Below are positions 38,817 to 49,900 of a DNA stretch of 64,000 nt, piece after piece; position 1 is the stretch's first letter; the number at the start of each line of letters is the position of its first letter. The stretch lies in NCBI RefSeq assembly GCF_014898815.1, contig NW_026515544.1, positions 1,798,001 to 1,862,000 of the forward strand. The letters run 5' to 3'. Both the position numbers and the translations under genes were made by a program. The notes under the pieces were generated by a model. The model was not told where the DNA came from. It saw only the letters and a list, made by a program, of their open reading frames with translations, and ran no database searches. This stretch comes from Panonychus citri. Taxonomy: Eukaryota > Arthropoda > Arachnida > Trombidiformes > Tetranychidae.

Positions 38817-41508
38817 AAATGGACAAAACCCGAACTCACCACCCACACCTTCTAGTGTTCCTGTTTCTTTCTCCAACAAACGTGCTAATTCTCATCTCTT
38901 GAAATCTGTTATTCCAAACTGTGGTTATGAAAGTGACCCTGATTGCTGGTACATCCCTGGACCAATTGCCTCTTCAACCGAACCCGATCATCCCCTCATC
39001 GACCTCAACTCACCACCAAGAAAAACTGTTGAATTAAAAACTGTTAAATTTCAATCTCCTCTGGTTACCCAACAAACTCTTAAACGTTCAGTTTCAATTG
39101 AATCTTTAGATTCAATCGCTTCCTCTCATCCAAACCAATTAAGGAAAATTTCTCTCCGGAATCAAATGGAAGAAGAAACTCAAGGTAAGATCATTGTTAA
39201 GTCGAACCTCTCTAACTTTTTACCATCAACTTCTTCCGAAACGAATAAATACCCAAAGCCCGGTGAATTTCCTAAATTCTTCCCAAATGAAATCCCTGCT
39301 CCTCTTCCGACTGAACTTCCCGATCATGTTTCGATCGATAAATACAAGCAAGTTAGACAATTAGTCTTAATGAAAAATGAGAATTTCAAAAATATCAGAC
39401 AGAAATTCGAAAAGATGATTAGAGAAAAACTTTTTCTAAACCTTTATCATGATGAAATTATCTATTCAGTTCCTCTTCCGAAAATACCTAAAGGTATCTC
39501 AAAATCTTCAGTCACCCATGAAAAGTTAGATTCATTTATTAATGAAATTCGTTGCTTCTTCTGTGAGCAAATCTCTCTTATCCCCATCGAATGCGACTTT
39601 TGTAAGCATTGGTATTGTACCAATTGCGTTATCTTCGTGCAAAATTTGATCGCAATTTTGAAATTAACCCCACCGTCGAAACCCAATAAATTCATTTGCC
39701 TCTTTCCATCATGTTTAAGAAACTTTTCCTCCATCGATGACTACCCCACTTACAGCTCGATTACTTATTCATCAACTTACGTTAACTATCGAAACTGTAA
39801 ATTTAATTGTAGGTACACTCTCTGCGCTAAACAATTAAGTCCTAATTTACTTTCGGCTCACGAATCAAAATGTCGATTAGGATTGTTTAGGGAAGAAGTG
39901 GATCTCGAATCAATTCCAATCTTTCGTCAAGGCTCCTCTGTAAAGGAACTTTCCTCCATCAATCCAAAGCGTTTAGTTAGCTTCATCCCTCCTCACATCA
40001 AACTTGCACCCACTCCGCAAATTTCCTACTCAACCCACGAGTTCAATTTCGAACAAAAATTTGAATTATATGCCTGTCTTTTGGTTAACAAAGAAGAAAA
40101 TCCAACTGACCCTCTCCTATCGGACACTAGCATTCGTTCTCATGCGAATCTTAGATTAGGTTTTTGGGAATCTTTCAATAAAAGAAAAGACCCCACTCTT
40201 CCCCTATCCGAAAATGAAGAATTTGTCCGAACAATAGGCTTTCCTCCCGTAGTTTCTTACGCTCCCGCTCCCTCTCGACCTCGAACTACTTGGTCAACCA
40301 AGTCAAATCCCGTTCCCCATTATCTTCTAAAAGATTCGGAAGAATGGTTAAAGTTCAGCGAGGGAAGACCCAAACATGATCTTCCTTGCTCACCTCTCAG
40401 GTTATCCCCTGATGCTGGTCAACCAAATACCCCCTACACTGCCATTAACCCTCTTTCTAGATTGACCCTGGAAGAGCAAAATGTTGTTAAAAATAAAATT
40501 TCCGAATGGTTTCCATCCCTAAGAGAATTGGTAACCCTGACAAAATCTTCCGCCACCTCTAACCCGCTACGACTTGAATATCGAGTCAACCGAAAAAATA
40601 AAGCCGCTGCTATTTTCAATGCGCTGGTGGATCAACAAGTCGAAGATCTTTCTTCAAATCAAAAAGAATTTCTGGCCGAACAAATCAGTGAACATCCTGA
40701 TCCTTCCAATGTTTATTCGATCAACGCTTCGTATGTTCGAATAGTTCGTTTCAACGCCGAAGGAGTTCGGAAAATCGTACATCATCCCGTTTGGATTGTT
40801 ATCATTGACGGTAACTGTGATGTCGTGTACGAGACCCTAGTCCACTATAAGGACATTCACTTCATGGATACCCACTTTCATGGGTTAACAAAAGACGATT
40901 TAAAATTCGCCAAACACCTCGCTTCAGTTAGAGATCAAGTTCTTTGCTTTTTGGCCTGTGCTAAACAAATTGTTGGTGCTGGACTTGTATCTCTACTAAG
41001 ATGTCTACAACTTTCCCCTGATGAGATCGACATTCTTCGACCTAAGATGCGAGATGTCACTGTTTATTTCTCTCCCTATCGGACTACACCCGCCTCATTA
41101 TCTCTCCTTGCTTTCATCATCTTCAGTGGATACACAATTAGAGACAGACCCCACTCACCCGCCGTCGAAGCTCTTACCGCTATGAGGATGTATATGGCAT
41201 TTTGGCAAGATATCGAGGAAAAAGTCAAGTCCACTGGTCGTGGAATTCACAATCAATCTATTCAATTCTACGTGCGAAATGAAAAAGTTTCGTATTTACA
41301 CAAGAAACTCACTGAATTGATAGATTCGAAAAAAGCAAAGTGGCCACTCGACTGGTCATACCATCAACATCACCGAGAACCCGGAATACTCATCATTCCA
41401 ATGCGTTTCCCCCGCACTATCACCAATTCCATCATCATCATCATCCTCATCACCTCCACCAATGGTTTCAACAAGAATTGTGAGACCTCCAACATCATCA
41501 TCATATGA
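38803..41508 (+). CDS. Accessory retroelement ORF: RING + TRAF/SIAH-like zinc fingers + degenerate REXO1-like exonuclease domain
   Basis: A frame of about 900 codons open from 38803; the first TTG is at 38899 and the first good ATG only near 39168, so the true start is uncertain. Numbering codons from 38899: residues 219-272 form a RING-type finger (C-x2-C, then C-x-H-x2-C-x2-C, last pair C-x4-C). Residues about 300-325 form a TRAF/SIAH-like finger (C-x3-C-x4-C...H-x3-C). Residues about 606-785 resemble the REXO1/ISG20 3'-5' exonuclease fold: DVVYETLV, FHGLTKDDL, IVGAGLVSLL and RPHSPAVEAL line up with family motifs VVYDTFV, FSGVTEEDL, LIGHSLESDL and GHDSSEDAR. The D-x-E of motif I and the Asp of motifs II and III seem absent, so catalysis is doubtful. 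The C-terminal end after about 41400 is Ile-rich and probably frame-shifted. Role unknown. Confidence 0.8.
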   Translation, partial: LTKSENGQNPNSPPTPSSVPVSFSNKRANSHLLKSVIPNCGYESDPDCWYIPGPIASSTEPDHPLIDLNSPPRKTVELKTVKFQSPLVTQQTLKRSVSIESLDSIASSHPNQLRKISLRNQMEEETQGKIIVKSNLSNFLPSTSSETNKYPKPGEFPKFFPNEIPAPLPTELPDHVSIDKYKQVRQLVLMKNENFKNIRQKFEKMIREKLFLNLYHDEIIYSVPLPKIPKGISKSSVTHEKLDSFINEIRCFFCEQISLIPIECDFCKHWYCTNCVIFVQNLIAILKLTPPSKPNKFICLFPSCLRNFSSIDDYPTYSSITYSSTYVNYRNCKFNCRYTLCAKQLSPNLLSAHESKCRLGLFREEVDLESIPIFRQGSSVKELSSINPKRLVSFIPPHIKLAPTPQISYSTHEFNFEQKFELYACLLVNKEENPTDPLLSDTSIRSHANLRLGFWESFNKRKDPTLPLSENEEFVRTIGFPPVVSYAPAPSRPRTTWSTKSNPVPHYLLKDSEEWLKFSEGRPKHDLPCSPLRLSPDAGQPNTPYTAINPLSRLTLEEQNVVKNKISEWFPSLRELVTLTKSSATSNPLRLEYRVNRKNKAAAIFNALVDQQVEDLSSNQKEFLAEQISEHPDPSNVYSINASYVRIVRFNAEGVRKIVHHPVWIVIIDGNCDVVYETLVHYKDIHFMDTHFHGLTKDDLKFAKHLASVRDQVLCFLACAKQIVGAGLVSLLRCLQLSPDEIDILRPKMRDVTVYFSPYRTTPASLSLLAFIIFSGYTIRDRPHSPAVEALTAMRMYMAFWQDIEEKVKSTGRGIHNQSIQFYVRNEKVSYLHKKLTELIDSKKAKWPLDWSYHQHHREPGILIIPMRFPRTITNSIIIIILITSTNGFNKNCETSNIIII

Positions 41509-41929
41509 AAAACCTTCACCATTTACCCTATTCAATATCGTTCACCCTCCGAACTCATCCCAAAGAAAAAACAATAACCCCGTTGCTTATCAGCTTGGAC
41601 TCGATGAAACTGTTCATCCATTAGTCTCTCAAGCGGAAATGAAAAAGCTTTTTGAAAATGTTCCCTCAGGATCTTCCTCATCGTCTACCTTACCTAATCA
41701 AGCCCTGGATTCTTCAGTAAAATACATATTGGATAATCTCTCAGACCCTCCCTTATCATTTGGTTCTCAAGATCCAAGGAAAAACCCGCTCCATCCACAC
41801 CATGTTAGGCCGAACACTCCATCTCCTCCCGAAGTTCAATCATCATCTTCATCTCCATCACCACCAAATCACAATAGGATTCCAAAGGAAACCCTGAAGA
41901 AGTATCTTCATCAAAGTGCTGGGGACTGA
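41462..41929 (+). CDS. Ser/Pro-rich overlapping frame ending in the 3' LTR
   Basis: ATG at 41462 opens 155 codons overlapping the end of the preceding ORF in another frame. The product is rich in Ser, Pro, Asn and His and looks disordered. Its stop codon TGA (41927-41929) is made of the first three bases of the 3' LTR. The frame is open upstream of the ATG as Ser/Pro codons, so it is probably the real C-terminal tail of the zinc-finger/exonuclease-like protein after a break near a C5 run at about 41407-41412. Confidence 0.5.
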   Translation: MVSTRIVRPPTSSSYEKPSPFTLFNIVHPPNSSQRKNNNPVAYQLGLDETVHPLVSQAEMKKLFENVPSGSSSSSTLPNQALDSSVKYILDNLSDPPLSFGSQDPRKNPLHPHHVRPNTPSPPEVQSSSSSPSPPNHNRIPKETLKKYLHQSAGD

Positions 41930-43091
41930 AGGGTAGAAAATCTTGAAATCCTCAGGCTTCCTTTTCCATCACTATCATGATTTGGAATCAATTTAAATTT
42001 TCTAATTTCCTTTTTCTTCATCTCAACAATTAGTTAATTGTTGTGCTTTTCTTTTTATTTTCATTTTTATAAATTCAACAATTTAAATTTTGTTTCTTAA
42101 TTTCCCATTGTTAACATTAGTTTTCCCACTCCCACAACTATAGTTGTAAATTTCTTAATTACTCTTAACCAATCTAATTAATTAGTATCCTGATTAACTG
42201 ATTGAGTTGATTAAGAATTTACAATATTCTCAACTAATTAACCAATGGAAATTGATCTAAATTCAATTCTATACCTAAAGATATAGTTAAAGATGATTCA
42301 GTTAATTTCAATTAACTAATTTTCTTAATTGTTTCTATCTAAATCTCTTCAACTTTTAAGTTGACCAAAATTAGTAACAAAAGTAAGAGACCCGAATTTT
42401 CTTTCTCTCCTCTTTCTTTTTCTTTCTTTTATTTTTAGCTTTTACCATTGTTTAAGTCTAAAGACTTATCTTGGTTAATTTTATCTTTTATCTTTTCAAC
42501 ATGTTAACCATATTGTTCATAATGTCGAGACATAGAGACTAAAGAGTTACTTTGTAACAATAGTTTCACCTCATCACTAATATGATTAACTTGGTTAATT
42601 TGATTAATTTGTTTTCCCTTATTAATTGTAACCCTTATCATCATTAATTGATATCCTAAATTGTCACCCCTTTTCTTTTATTCTAAAAGAATAATTTTCT
42701 CTATAATAGTCAGTCAATGTTTAACATTAAAATAGTTAACTTGCTCATCTTTAATCTCTCAATTCTTAATTAAGGTGATTCTGCACTTCTAAGTGTTACA
42801 ATCCATCCATCTCTCAAGTTCCTAAAATTCAACCTTCTTTAATTAGACAATTTATGTTTAATTGTCCAAATCTGAATTCTTTAGAATTATCAGTGAAAGT
42901 GAAAACACAAGCGTAAGTACAATAGAGAAACTCAGTGATCCTAAAAGAATCGTGTATTCGGTATTTTGTGGGACCGAAAATCTTCTGAACTCTTGTCTTC
43001 AAGCCTACAGACTTTTCCGAGTTTTATCTCAATCACATCCATCGATCTCAAATTGATCATCTAACCTCCTCATCTCAGAATTTCCCCCACA
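41927..43091 (+). repeat. 3' LTR
   Basis: A 1165-bp copy of the 5' LTR, 20 bp shorter. Nearly all differences fall between about 42160 and 42710, and the length changes are almost all one- or two-base losses in homopolymers, plus one 3-bp loss. The polypurine tract expected just upstream is weak (GGGGAC at 41921-41926). Confidence 0.97.
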
Positions 43092-43095
43092 TGAC
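43092..43095. repeat. Target-site duplication (right), TGAC
   Basis: Second copy of the TGAC at 31097-31100, directly after the CA end of the 3' LTR. Confidence 0.85.
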
Positions 43096-43362
43096 CCTTG
43101 GAAATTTATTTTACTGATAAATTTGTCGAATAGTAAAAAAAAAGTTAATCAATTACAATTTGATTCTAATTATGTTTACATTGTGTGTTGAGTTGATCAT
43201 CTGCTGATTCACAATTAAAACTAAATCAATTGATTGCAATTTATTTCTGTGAAGTGGTTGACCTCTAGGATTGAAGGTTTTATTATATGGAAAAGTCTAT
43301 GCTGGTGTTCAGTTGATTGTCCAATTGATAGAATTTGTTTTTGTCCAAATTGATTCCCTTAG

Positions 43363-43602
43363 AATCTTCCGGTCATTGAAGGAATGAATATAATCGCTAT
43401 TCTACCAGGGTCATCTCGAGGAACTGACCAGGAATCATTAATACTAATTGGTGCTCATTATGATACAGTTTTACTCTCACCGGGTGTTAATGATAATGGT
43501 TCCGGTGTGAGTGCACTTCTTGAAGTGGCAAGACTATTGACAACCAATCAATGTCACCTTAAAAGTACCGTTATCTTTGCAGCATTTGACCTTGAGGAAT
43601 AT
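43363..43602 (+). CDS. M28-family zinc peptidase, exon 2 (metal site)
   Basis: 80 codons in phase 0 at both ends, between CCCTTAG and GTAAGT. It carries the start of the M28 catalytic domain: NIIAILPG, then GAHYDT (first zinc-ligand His), VNDNGSGVSALLE (bridging Asp) and AFDLEEY, where the first Glu is the expected general base and the second a zinc ligand. The bases after GAATAT are intronic. The reading continues at 60836 to give LEEY-GGLGSRHLV, the usual continuation in this family. The enzyme would remove N-terminal residues or cyclise N-terminal glutamine, depending on subfamily. Confidence 0.95.
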
Positions 43603-43848
43603 GTAAGTTTAATTTCAGTCTTATTTTCTTATGTCTTTTTACCTTTATCATTGTCGACAAACAAAAACTATACAAAATTTGTTGACACTAATCAACTGTA
43701 ACAATTAAGTTAAATGCGGGGAAAGTAAGAAAAAAATTACCAATTGATTGACTATTTGGTTATAAGATATTTGAGAATAAAAAAATTCCAATTTTTTTCC
43801 TCACTCGAAATTTATCATCTTCCTCATCATTCTTTGCCTTCAAGGCTC

Positions 43849-43850
<2 letters not shown>

Positions 43851-43903
<53 letters not shown>
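43851..43903. repeat. (CT)n microsatellite
   Basis: About 26 CT units, 250 bp after the exon 2 donor. Confidence 0.95.
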
Positions 43904-43907
<4 letters not shown>

Positions 43908-46900
43908 ATCATCTACCTCAATATTACCCTGGGTGCTAGTTTGTGGGTAAGAGAGAGAATGAGAGAGTGAGAGATAAGTGTGCCTGTGTTTACTAATCAA
44001 AAGTTCTGATGGATATTAAGAAGAGCGAAAAAAAATTCGATATTCAATTGCAATTTTCATTTTCTTTCATAAAGTGATAGATATAAAATAGAAGATGATA
44101 AAAGATGAGAAGAGAACAAGAAAAAAAGATTAAGAAAGCGTCAAAGAATTTGAACAATTTTCATGGCCTACGGTCAATTTCAACTCTCCTCTTATACATT
44201 CATCTTTATCCTCATCATCATCTTCCTCATTTCTTATACTCTTTCTCATCTATTTCTTTTTTCAACATCATTTTACTATTTACCGTTAGTTTTATTATTA
44301 TTACCATCATCATCATCACCCAAAGATGAGAAATATACTTTTTCACCCTCAGTGCAATTTGCAAACAAGACAAAAATTTCCTATTCCCTCCCCAACCTTC
44401 AGAGTAAAAATAAGCTCAGAGGGTAAAGTTCAAGGTGAAAAAAAGACATGGAAAAAGTAGGAAAAAAATTCTTATCTAATATTACACACATGATATAATG
44501 GGAAGAGAAGACGAAGAAAAACTTTATCATCCAAATGATGAGAATGAACGAAACGAGAGAGAGAGAGAGAAAGAGAGAGGATAATGATGAAGATGAAGGA
44601 TGACAAAAGAGGAAGATAAACAAAAGTACATAAGAAGGATAGAGCGAGAGAGAAAGAAAATTTCTACCGGAAGAAGAAATATTCCTAAGGCATAGAAAAT
44701 ATAATAACATCTATGGGCTATTTTGGGTCCTTTCTCATCTTCCTCATCTGTTTTTGCATCTTCCTCATCTTCATATTCATCTCTGTAAAATTATTTTGTT
44801 ATTTGTTGTTCTGGATCATACATAATATGAGAGAGATAGAGAGAAAATTCTGGTTCACTGATTATTCTGGGCTAAAACCTTGAAAATCCATTTCATTTTC
44901 ATGATACGATAATAAATTAGCTCTGAACCTTTATTTAAATCCCAATAACTTTGCTTCTGATGATAAACAGATATCAGGATAATCTTCAGGTTATTATTGA
45001 CAATTTTGTTCATTTACCTTTGCTGAGTTCATGATCTTTGCTTATTTTTTGCTTCTCTGACTCTTTTCACTGAAAATTTCTGCACTCACCTAACCCACCT
45101 CAGCTCTTGATATAAAGTTAAAAGTAAATTGGCTAAAGGATGAAGATGCAAAAGAGAACTGAACCATTATTATCTCTGTGGAATAATTTATTATTTAAGA
45201 AAATTGGAAAAATCGAAATTTCAACTTAAAAGTTCAGTCAATCTTTTTCCTTTTCCTTGGTGATCTTATTGATCTTTACCACCATCGCTTTGAATCTTCA
45301 TGATGTTTTCAAGGTTCATTTAGTTGAATGGATCAAAATTGATTCACATTTAAACCGAGATGAAATTTATTCACAAAACCAGAACTTTTGTGTATATATT
45401 GATATTATTTACCTTTTGAAACCTCATGAAATTACTCAAGACAAATAAGCAAACTCATTGGTTCTGAAATGCTCAAGGAAATTTATATATTTTCACACTC
45501 GAGCATTTCATTTTCGCAGTAAAATTTTCCATTATTTCATGAACTTTATCATGAACCCTGGATAAAAAAACGTTCACCTTACACCATAGACTAATATAAA
45601 TTATCATGAGTAACTTGAACTTTAAATTAGCAAATTTGATAACTATGATCATGAACTTTTATCCCCTAGCACCATGGGAATAATCAAGTTGATTAGATGA
45701 AACTTTTAAACATGAACCAGTTACAGTTGCATGAAAATTGAGAGAGTGAAAAATTATCAACATGGTAAAGTGATTGAATTCAATTGTCAACCATGAAAAT
45801 GATGAGTTCATACATTCAATGAGCTATCACAATTACAGTAGAAAACATTTTCTCTTTCATGATTATCATTCAATTGAATTGTATGAATTTTTCAGTTGAA
45901 GAGCGAGAAAGAAAGAGAGAGAGAGAGTGAGTGATCATCTCATAACTTCTCTCTCTCTCTTATCATCCTGTAATTTTATGCAAATTAACTTGAAAAACTA
46001 TTTTCAATTGAATTTGCATAAAGGGTTAATATTTTTTTCTTCCTACACCCAAAAGACAAAACACTTTTCATTATGACAATTGAATTTTTCTCATGATGAA
46101 AATTGAATTATTGATTTGCATGATATTCTTGTTTATGTTACTCATATTTCACATGAGAATCCGTGAAACTGTGAGTTGTTGCTGTTGCTTTGATGTGACA
46201 TTTAAACTCACGAGAAAAAGTTTCAAATTTCAGTAGAAAATGGGGAAGAAAAAAGTTCTTGACGATCCATCAAAAAAAAAGAAAAATGAAAATTTCAATC
46301 TATTCATTTCACAGGCAAACTCGATGATTGAAACTTTTTATCATGAAACATGTGATAGAGTATAAAAAGTGATTTCTATGAATATATGATGATGATGATG
46401 AATATCATCAATCAAAGGATTGAATGGAATAGTTTTTTTTCTTGTTTCTTATTCATTGACATTGATCATCTTCTTGTTTAGATTTGCTTGTACTTCTCTG
46501 ATCGGTGGGGTGGATTTTCTGTTGTTTTCTCGCCTCCAGGTGAGTTGGAACTTATCATCACTTTGACAATGAATTGACTTGTCATGAATTGTAAGTCAAG
46601 TGCAAGTTTCATGTCTCAGAGAAAATTTTACTCCAAGTCGAGTCGAAATTTGTGACATTGATCTCAATTCTCAACTCTGAGCATTTACCACCCTCAAAAC
46701 CACCAATATGAGAACGGAAATCCGATTGAATATTTCATCTCGTCTCATGCCCTCAGGGTTTATCATTTGTAGAGGTTGTTGTTGTTCAGTCAATCCACTT
46801 TTCTACTCGGTGACAATTAATTCTCGTGCTTCAACAATACAATGAATTATATTTCATTCAAATAAAACTTTGACTAATATGAAAGGTTAAAACATTAGTA

Positions 46901-49900
46901 TTATTATTAGAATAATGATAAAAAAGGAAAAAAACAATTTCGATTTCTAAAAATAGTAGAAAATCAATTTTCCCGCCAATGTTTCCATTCTCTATCATTT
47001 ACTTGACTTATTAAATCAACAAATTAGACTGAAAATTATATCATATCGATTTAGAGTCTTCATCAATTATCATCATGTAATAATATTACTCATAACTCTT
47101 TAAATGCTCCTTCCCTCACTCTCTCAGTCTCCCTCCCAGTCTCATGATGATATTATCATTCTCATTGATTATTATCAAGTATATTAGTCATCAGAGGAGA
47201 TTAACCTTATTATTTACAAACAATTTATATAAATCAACCTATTATCATGATTATCAATTGTAACCCTAATTGTAATTTATCTTACTCCAATTTCCCGCAA
47301 CAATCATCATCATCATCATCATCATGATAATCATGATATTGTTCAGCTCCCAATGAACCTTAACCAAATGTGAAAATTTCATATGGACCAAACTTGAAAC
47401 TCAACACATATTCACATTATCATGATAAATATCGTGTCAAATAATCATTAACAATGAACACATGAATACCCATATGAAAATATGGTGAAGTTTAAATGCT
47501 GAATCTGAATTTTCATCATCATGAAAAATGTTATCAACAATTTCCTCAAACTGATCAGTTTTTTCATTCATTTTTTTTATACTTTGTAAACACCAAGTTG
47601 ATTGGTTGAAAAAAAAGTTCAATCTTTATATATTGAATTTGATTTACTCTCGGTGTGTGTTGGGTTACAATGATGATGATGATGAAGATGATAATATTAT
47701 AACGGTTCTTTATTGTGTATCATCAACTATTATTATTATTACCTGAGTATCTTCAGTAACTGGTAAAAAAATATACCTCTGATAATGTATCATTATTTTT
47801 ATTACCGTTATTAATATAATAACTGGATGATTGTGTTTACGGTGGAGGGAGGGAAGATGAGAGAGACAGTGAGTTTTTCTTGTTCATGATAAATGTTCAG
47901 GGGAAAACTTTGAGAAAGTTTTGTTATCTTTTCATAATTTTGTTATTCCTTTGGTCAAACTTTTACTGGACAGTAATTGATACTTGAAATGAACAGTTAC
48001 CATGAGTTTGGAATGAATTTTTTTATTTATTTTTTGCTCTGCTCATGAAAATGTTGACAAGTTCATTTTCTGTTGCCTTCCAATAGGAATTTCAATTTAT
48101 AATGAATCTTTCAATGTTTATCATTGTATTTACATGACAATAGGTTGTATGGAACTTTCCTTTTTCTGAATTTCTTTTCTGACCGGAAACAGTTGAAAAT
48201 TTAAGTTTGATGTTTTCATGGTAAATTCTGATAGGATAAAGTCACAATTTGATTCCATTGAAACTTTTCTTACTTTTTTCCATTGTCTTTTTTTACCCTT
48301 GACTTGGTAACTAAATTGAATATCTAACCACTGAATGTGAAGCTCACCATGAATGAACATGATACTCAAAGATGAACTGAAACTTGGAGATTCATCTTGA
48401 GAGATAATGAGATGTTAAATGAATTTCGAATTCATTTTCATTCAATATCTTCCTCCTGATTCTTTCCTCTCACTTACTTTTAAGTGGAAGCGAGAAATTT
48501 TAAAATCAACTCCCACCTCAAGAATTTATCATGGATCATGTTGAATGATAACACACATTTAAATTATTAGAAAATGATAAAGAAAAGAAATTAATTCACT
48601 CGAATCATAAATTCTGTCTAATTATCTATGTTTCCATGAGCTTTTCCTTCACATGAATATGATGATGATTTCAAATGAACTTTTTTCAGCTTCAAGCCTG
48701 ACTAACTGTTAACAACATGATAATCATTAACCATCTCTCTCTCTCTCTCTCATGATGAAATTTAAGTATATTGTACAAAAGCAAGAAAAAAAAACTCCAG
48801 ACAAAGATTATAAATAAGACTGGAAATTTATTTTTCCACAGAATTTTCATTTCATCTCATGAACACTTTCACTTCATGGTGAATGAAAAAAACTCCCATT
48901 GATTCAACCTTGATGGTTATGATGATGAATGAGATGATACATATAATATTGTCTCTCTATCCATGAGTGTTATCATCATGATGATCATCATGAAAATTGT
49001 AACAATCTCTGTCCTTAAATGGTTGGCTGATTATACAGTTTACGACATATTGTTTATATTCATCATGATTCATAAACATTCAGATTTCCTATTATTTTTT
49101 ATCAACTAAATGACTTTTTTGTCTCATGCTTTTTATCATCATTATCATTATTTCAGTGGCAAAACTATCGTTTTTTTCATAATACAAAGGTTCTGATGAT
49201 GAAGATAACACTTTGATCATCATACTCTCTCCTCTGGTCTTCTTTTTTTTTGTCTTCCCAAATCAAATGATCATCATTCCTCGTTGATAGAGTGGGAGGT
49301 GATGAGGGAGAAGATGAAAACTCTTGAATATCCTGTTAACCTTAATGATCTTTTCATTCATTCAACCACAAAAGTCCGAATGATGATCTACTTTTCTGAG
49401 GATGATGAATCTTCCATGATGTATTTTACAATCATCAACAATAATTTCATCATTATCATCATCATCATCTTCAAGCTTCTCCCTTCATCTCACTTTTTTC
49501 TCCTTCTTTTTCCGGTTACAATAATATTTCTCCTCCTTAGAGTCATCAATTGTCATAGTTACCAATTTAATCCCAAGTTTTTTACACAACAATCAAGTAA
49601 ACAAAAGAAAACAATCAACAAAGTGATTAACAAGTAAATTAATTTCACGATTTAATCGACTAACAACTTTGATTAACCAGAGTTTGTGCCGATTGTTAAA
49701 TTGTAATGATTAGGATTAGTTAATTGCTATTCCCAAAATGAGCCCACTAGACTTGGATTGAGGTCAAGGTGACCAATTTCAACGATAATTATTCATATTA
49801 GTTAATGAATATCATTAATCCATTTTTCATGATGAATCATTTGATTGTCATAAAATCTCAATTTAAACTGAATTCAACTTATTATTAACAATGAAAAGAT

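Larger units (their letters stand above)
31101..43091 (+). mobile_element. Ty3/Gypsy-type LTR retrotransposon with extra zinc-finger/exonuclease-like ORF
   Basis: An 11,991-bp element bounded by two LTRs (1185 and 1165 bp, TG...CA ends) and a TGAC duplication. Internal order is primer binding site, Gag, protease, reverse transcriptase, RNase H, integrase, then about 4.1 kb of additional coding sequence before the 3' LTR. Integrase after RNase H places it in the Ty3/Gypsy group, not Copia. The LTRs are alike apart from a block of short indels and a few substitutions, so insertion is recent. The internal frames carry about nine or ten breaks, described under the individual genes. It lies in intron 1 of the M28 peptidase gene, in the same orientation. 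Confidence 0.97.
30908..43362 (+). other. Peptidase intron 1, enlarged by a retrotransposon
   Basis: Donor GTAAGT at 30908; acceptor CCCTTAG ending at 43362; phase 0. The intron is 12,455 bp, of which 11,991 bp is the LTR element and 4 bp its target duplication. About 460 bp remains as the original intron (30908-31100 and 43096-43362), where I see no exon. Confidence 0.85.

Noticed and set aside
45460..45515. Short hairpin GAAATGCTC ... GAGCATTTC
   Set aside because: Only a 9-bp stem with a long AT-rich loop; expected by chance in a window of this size.
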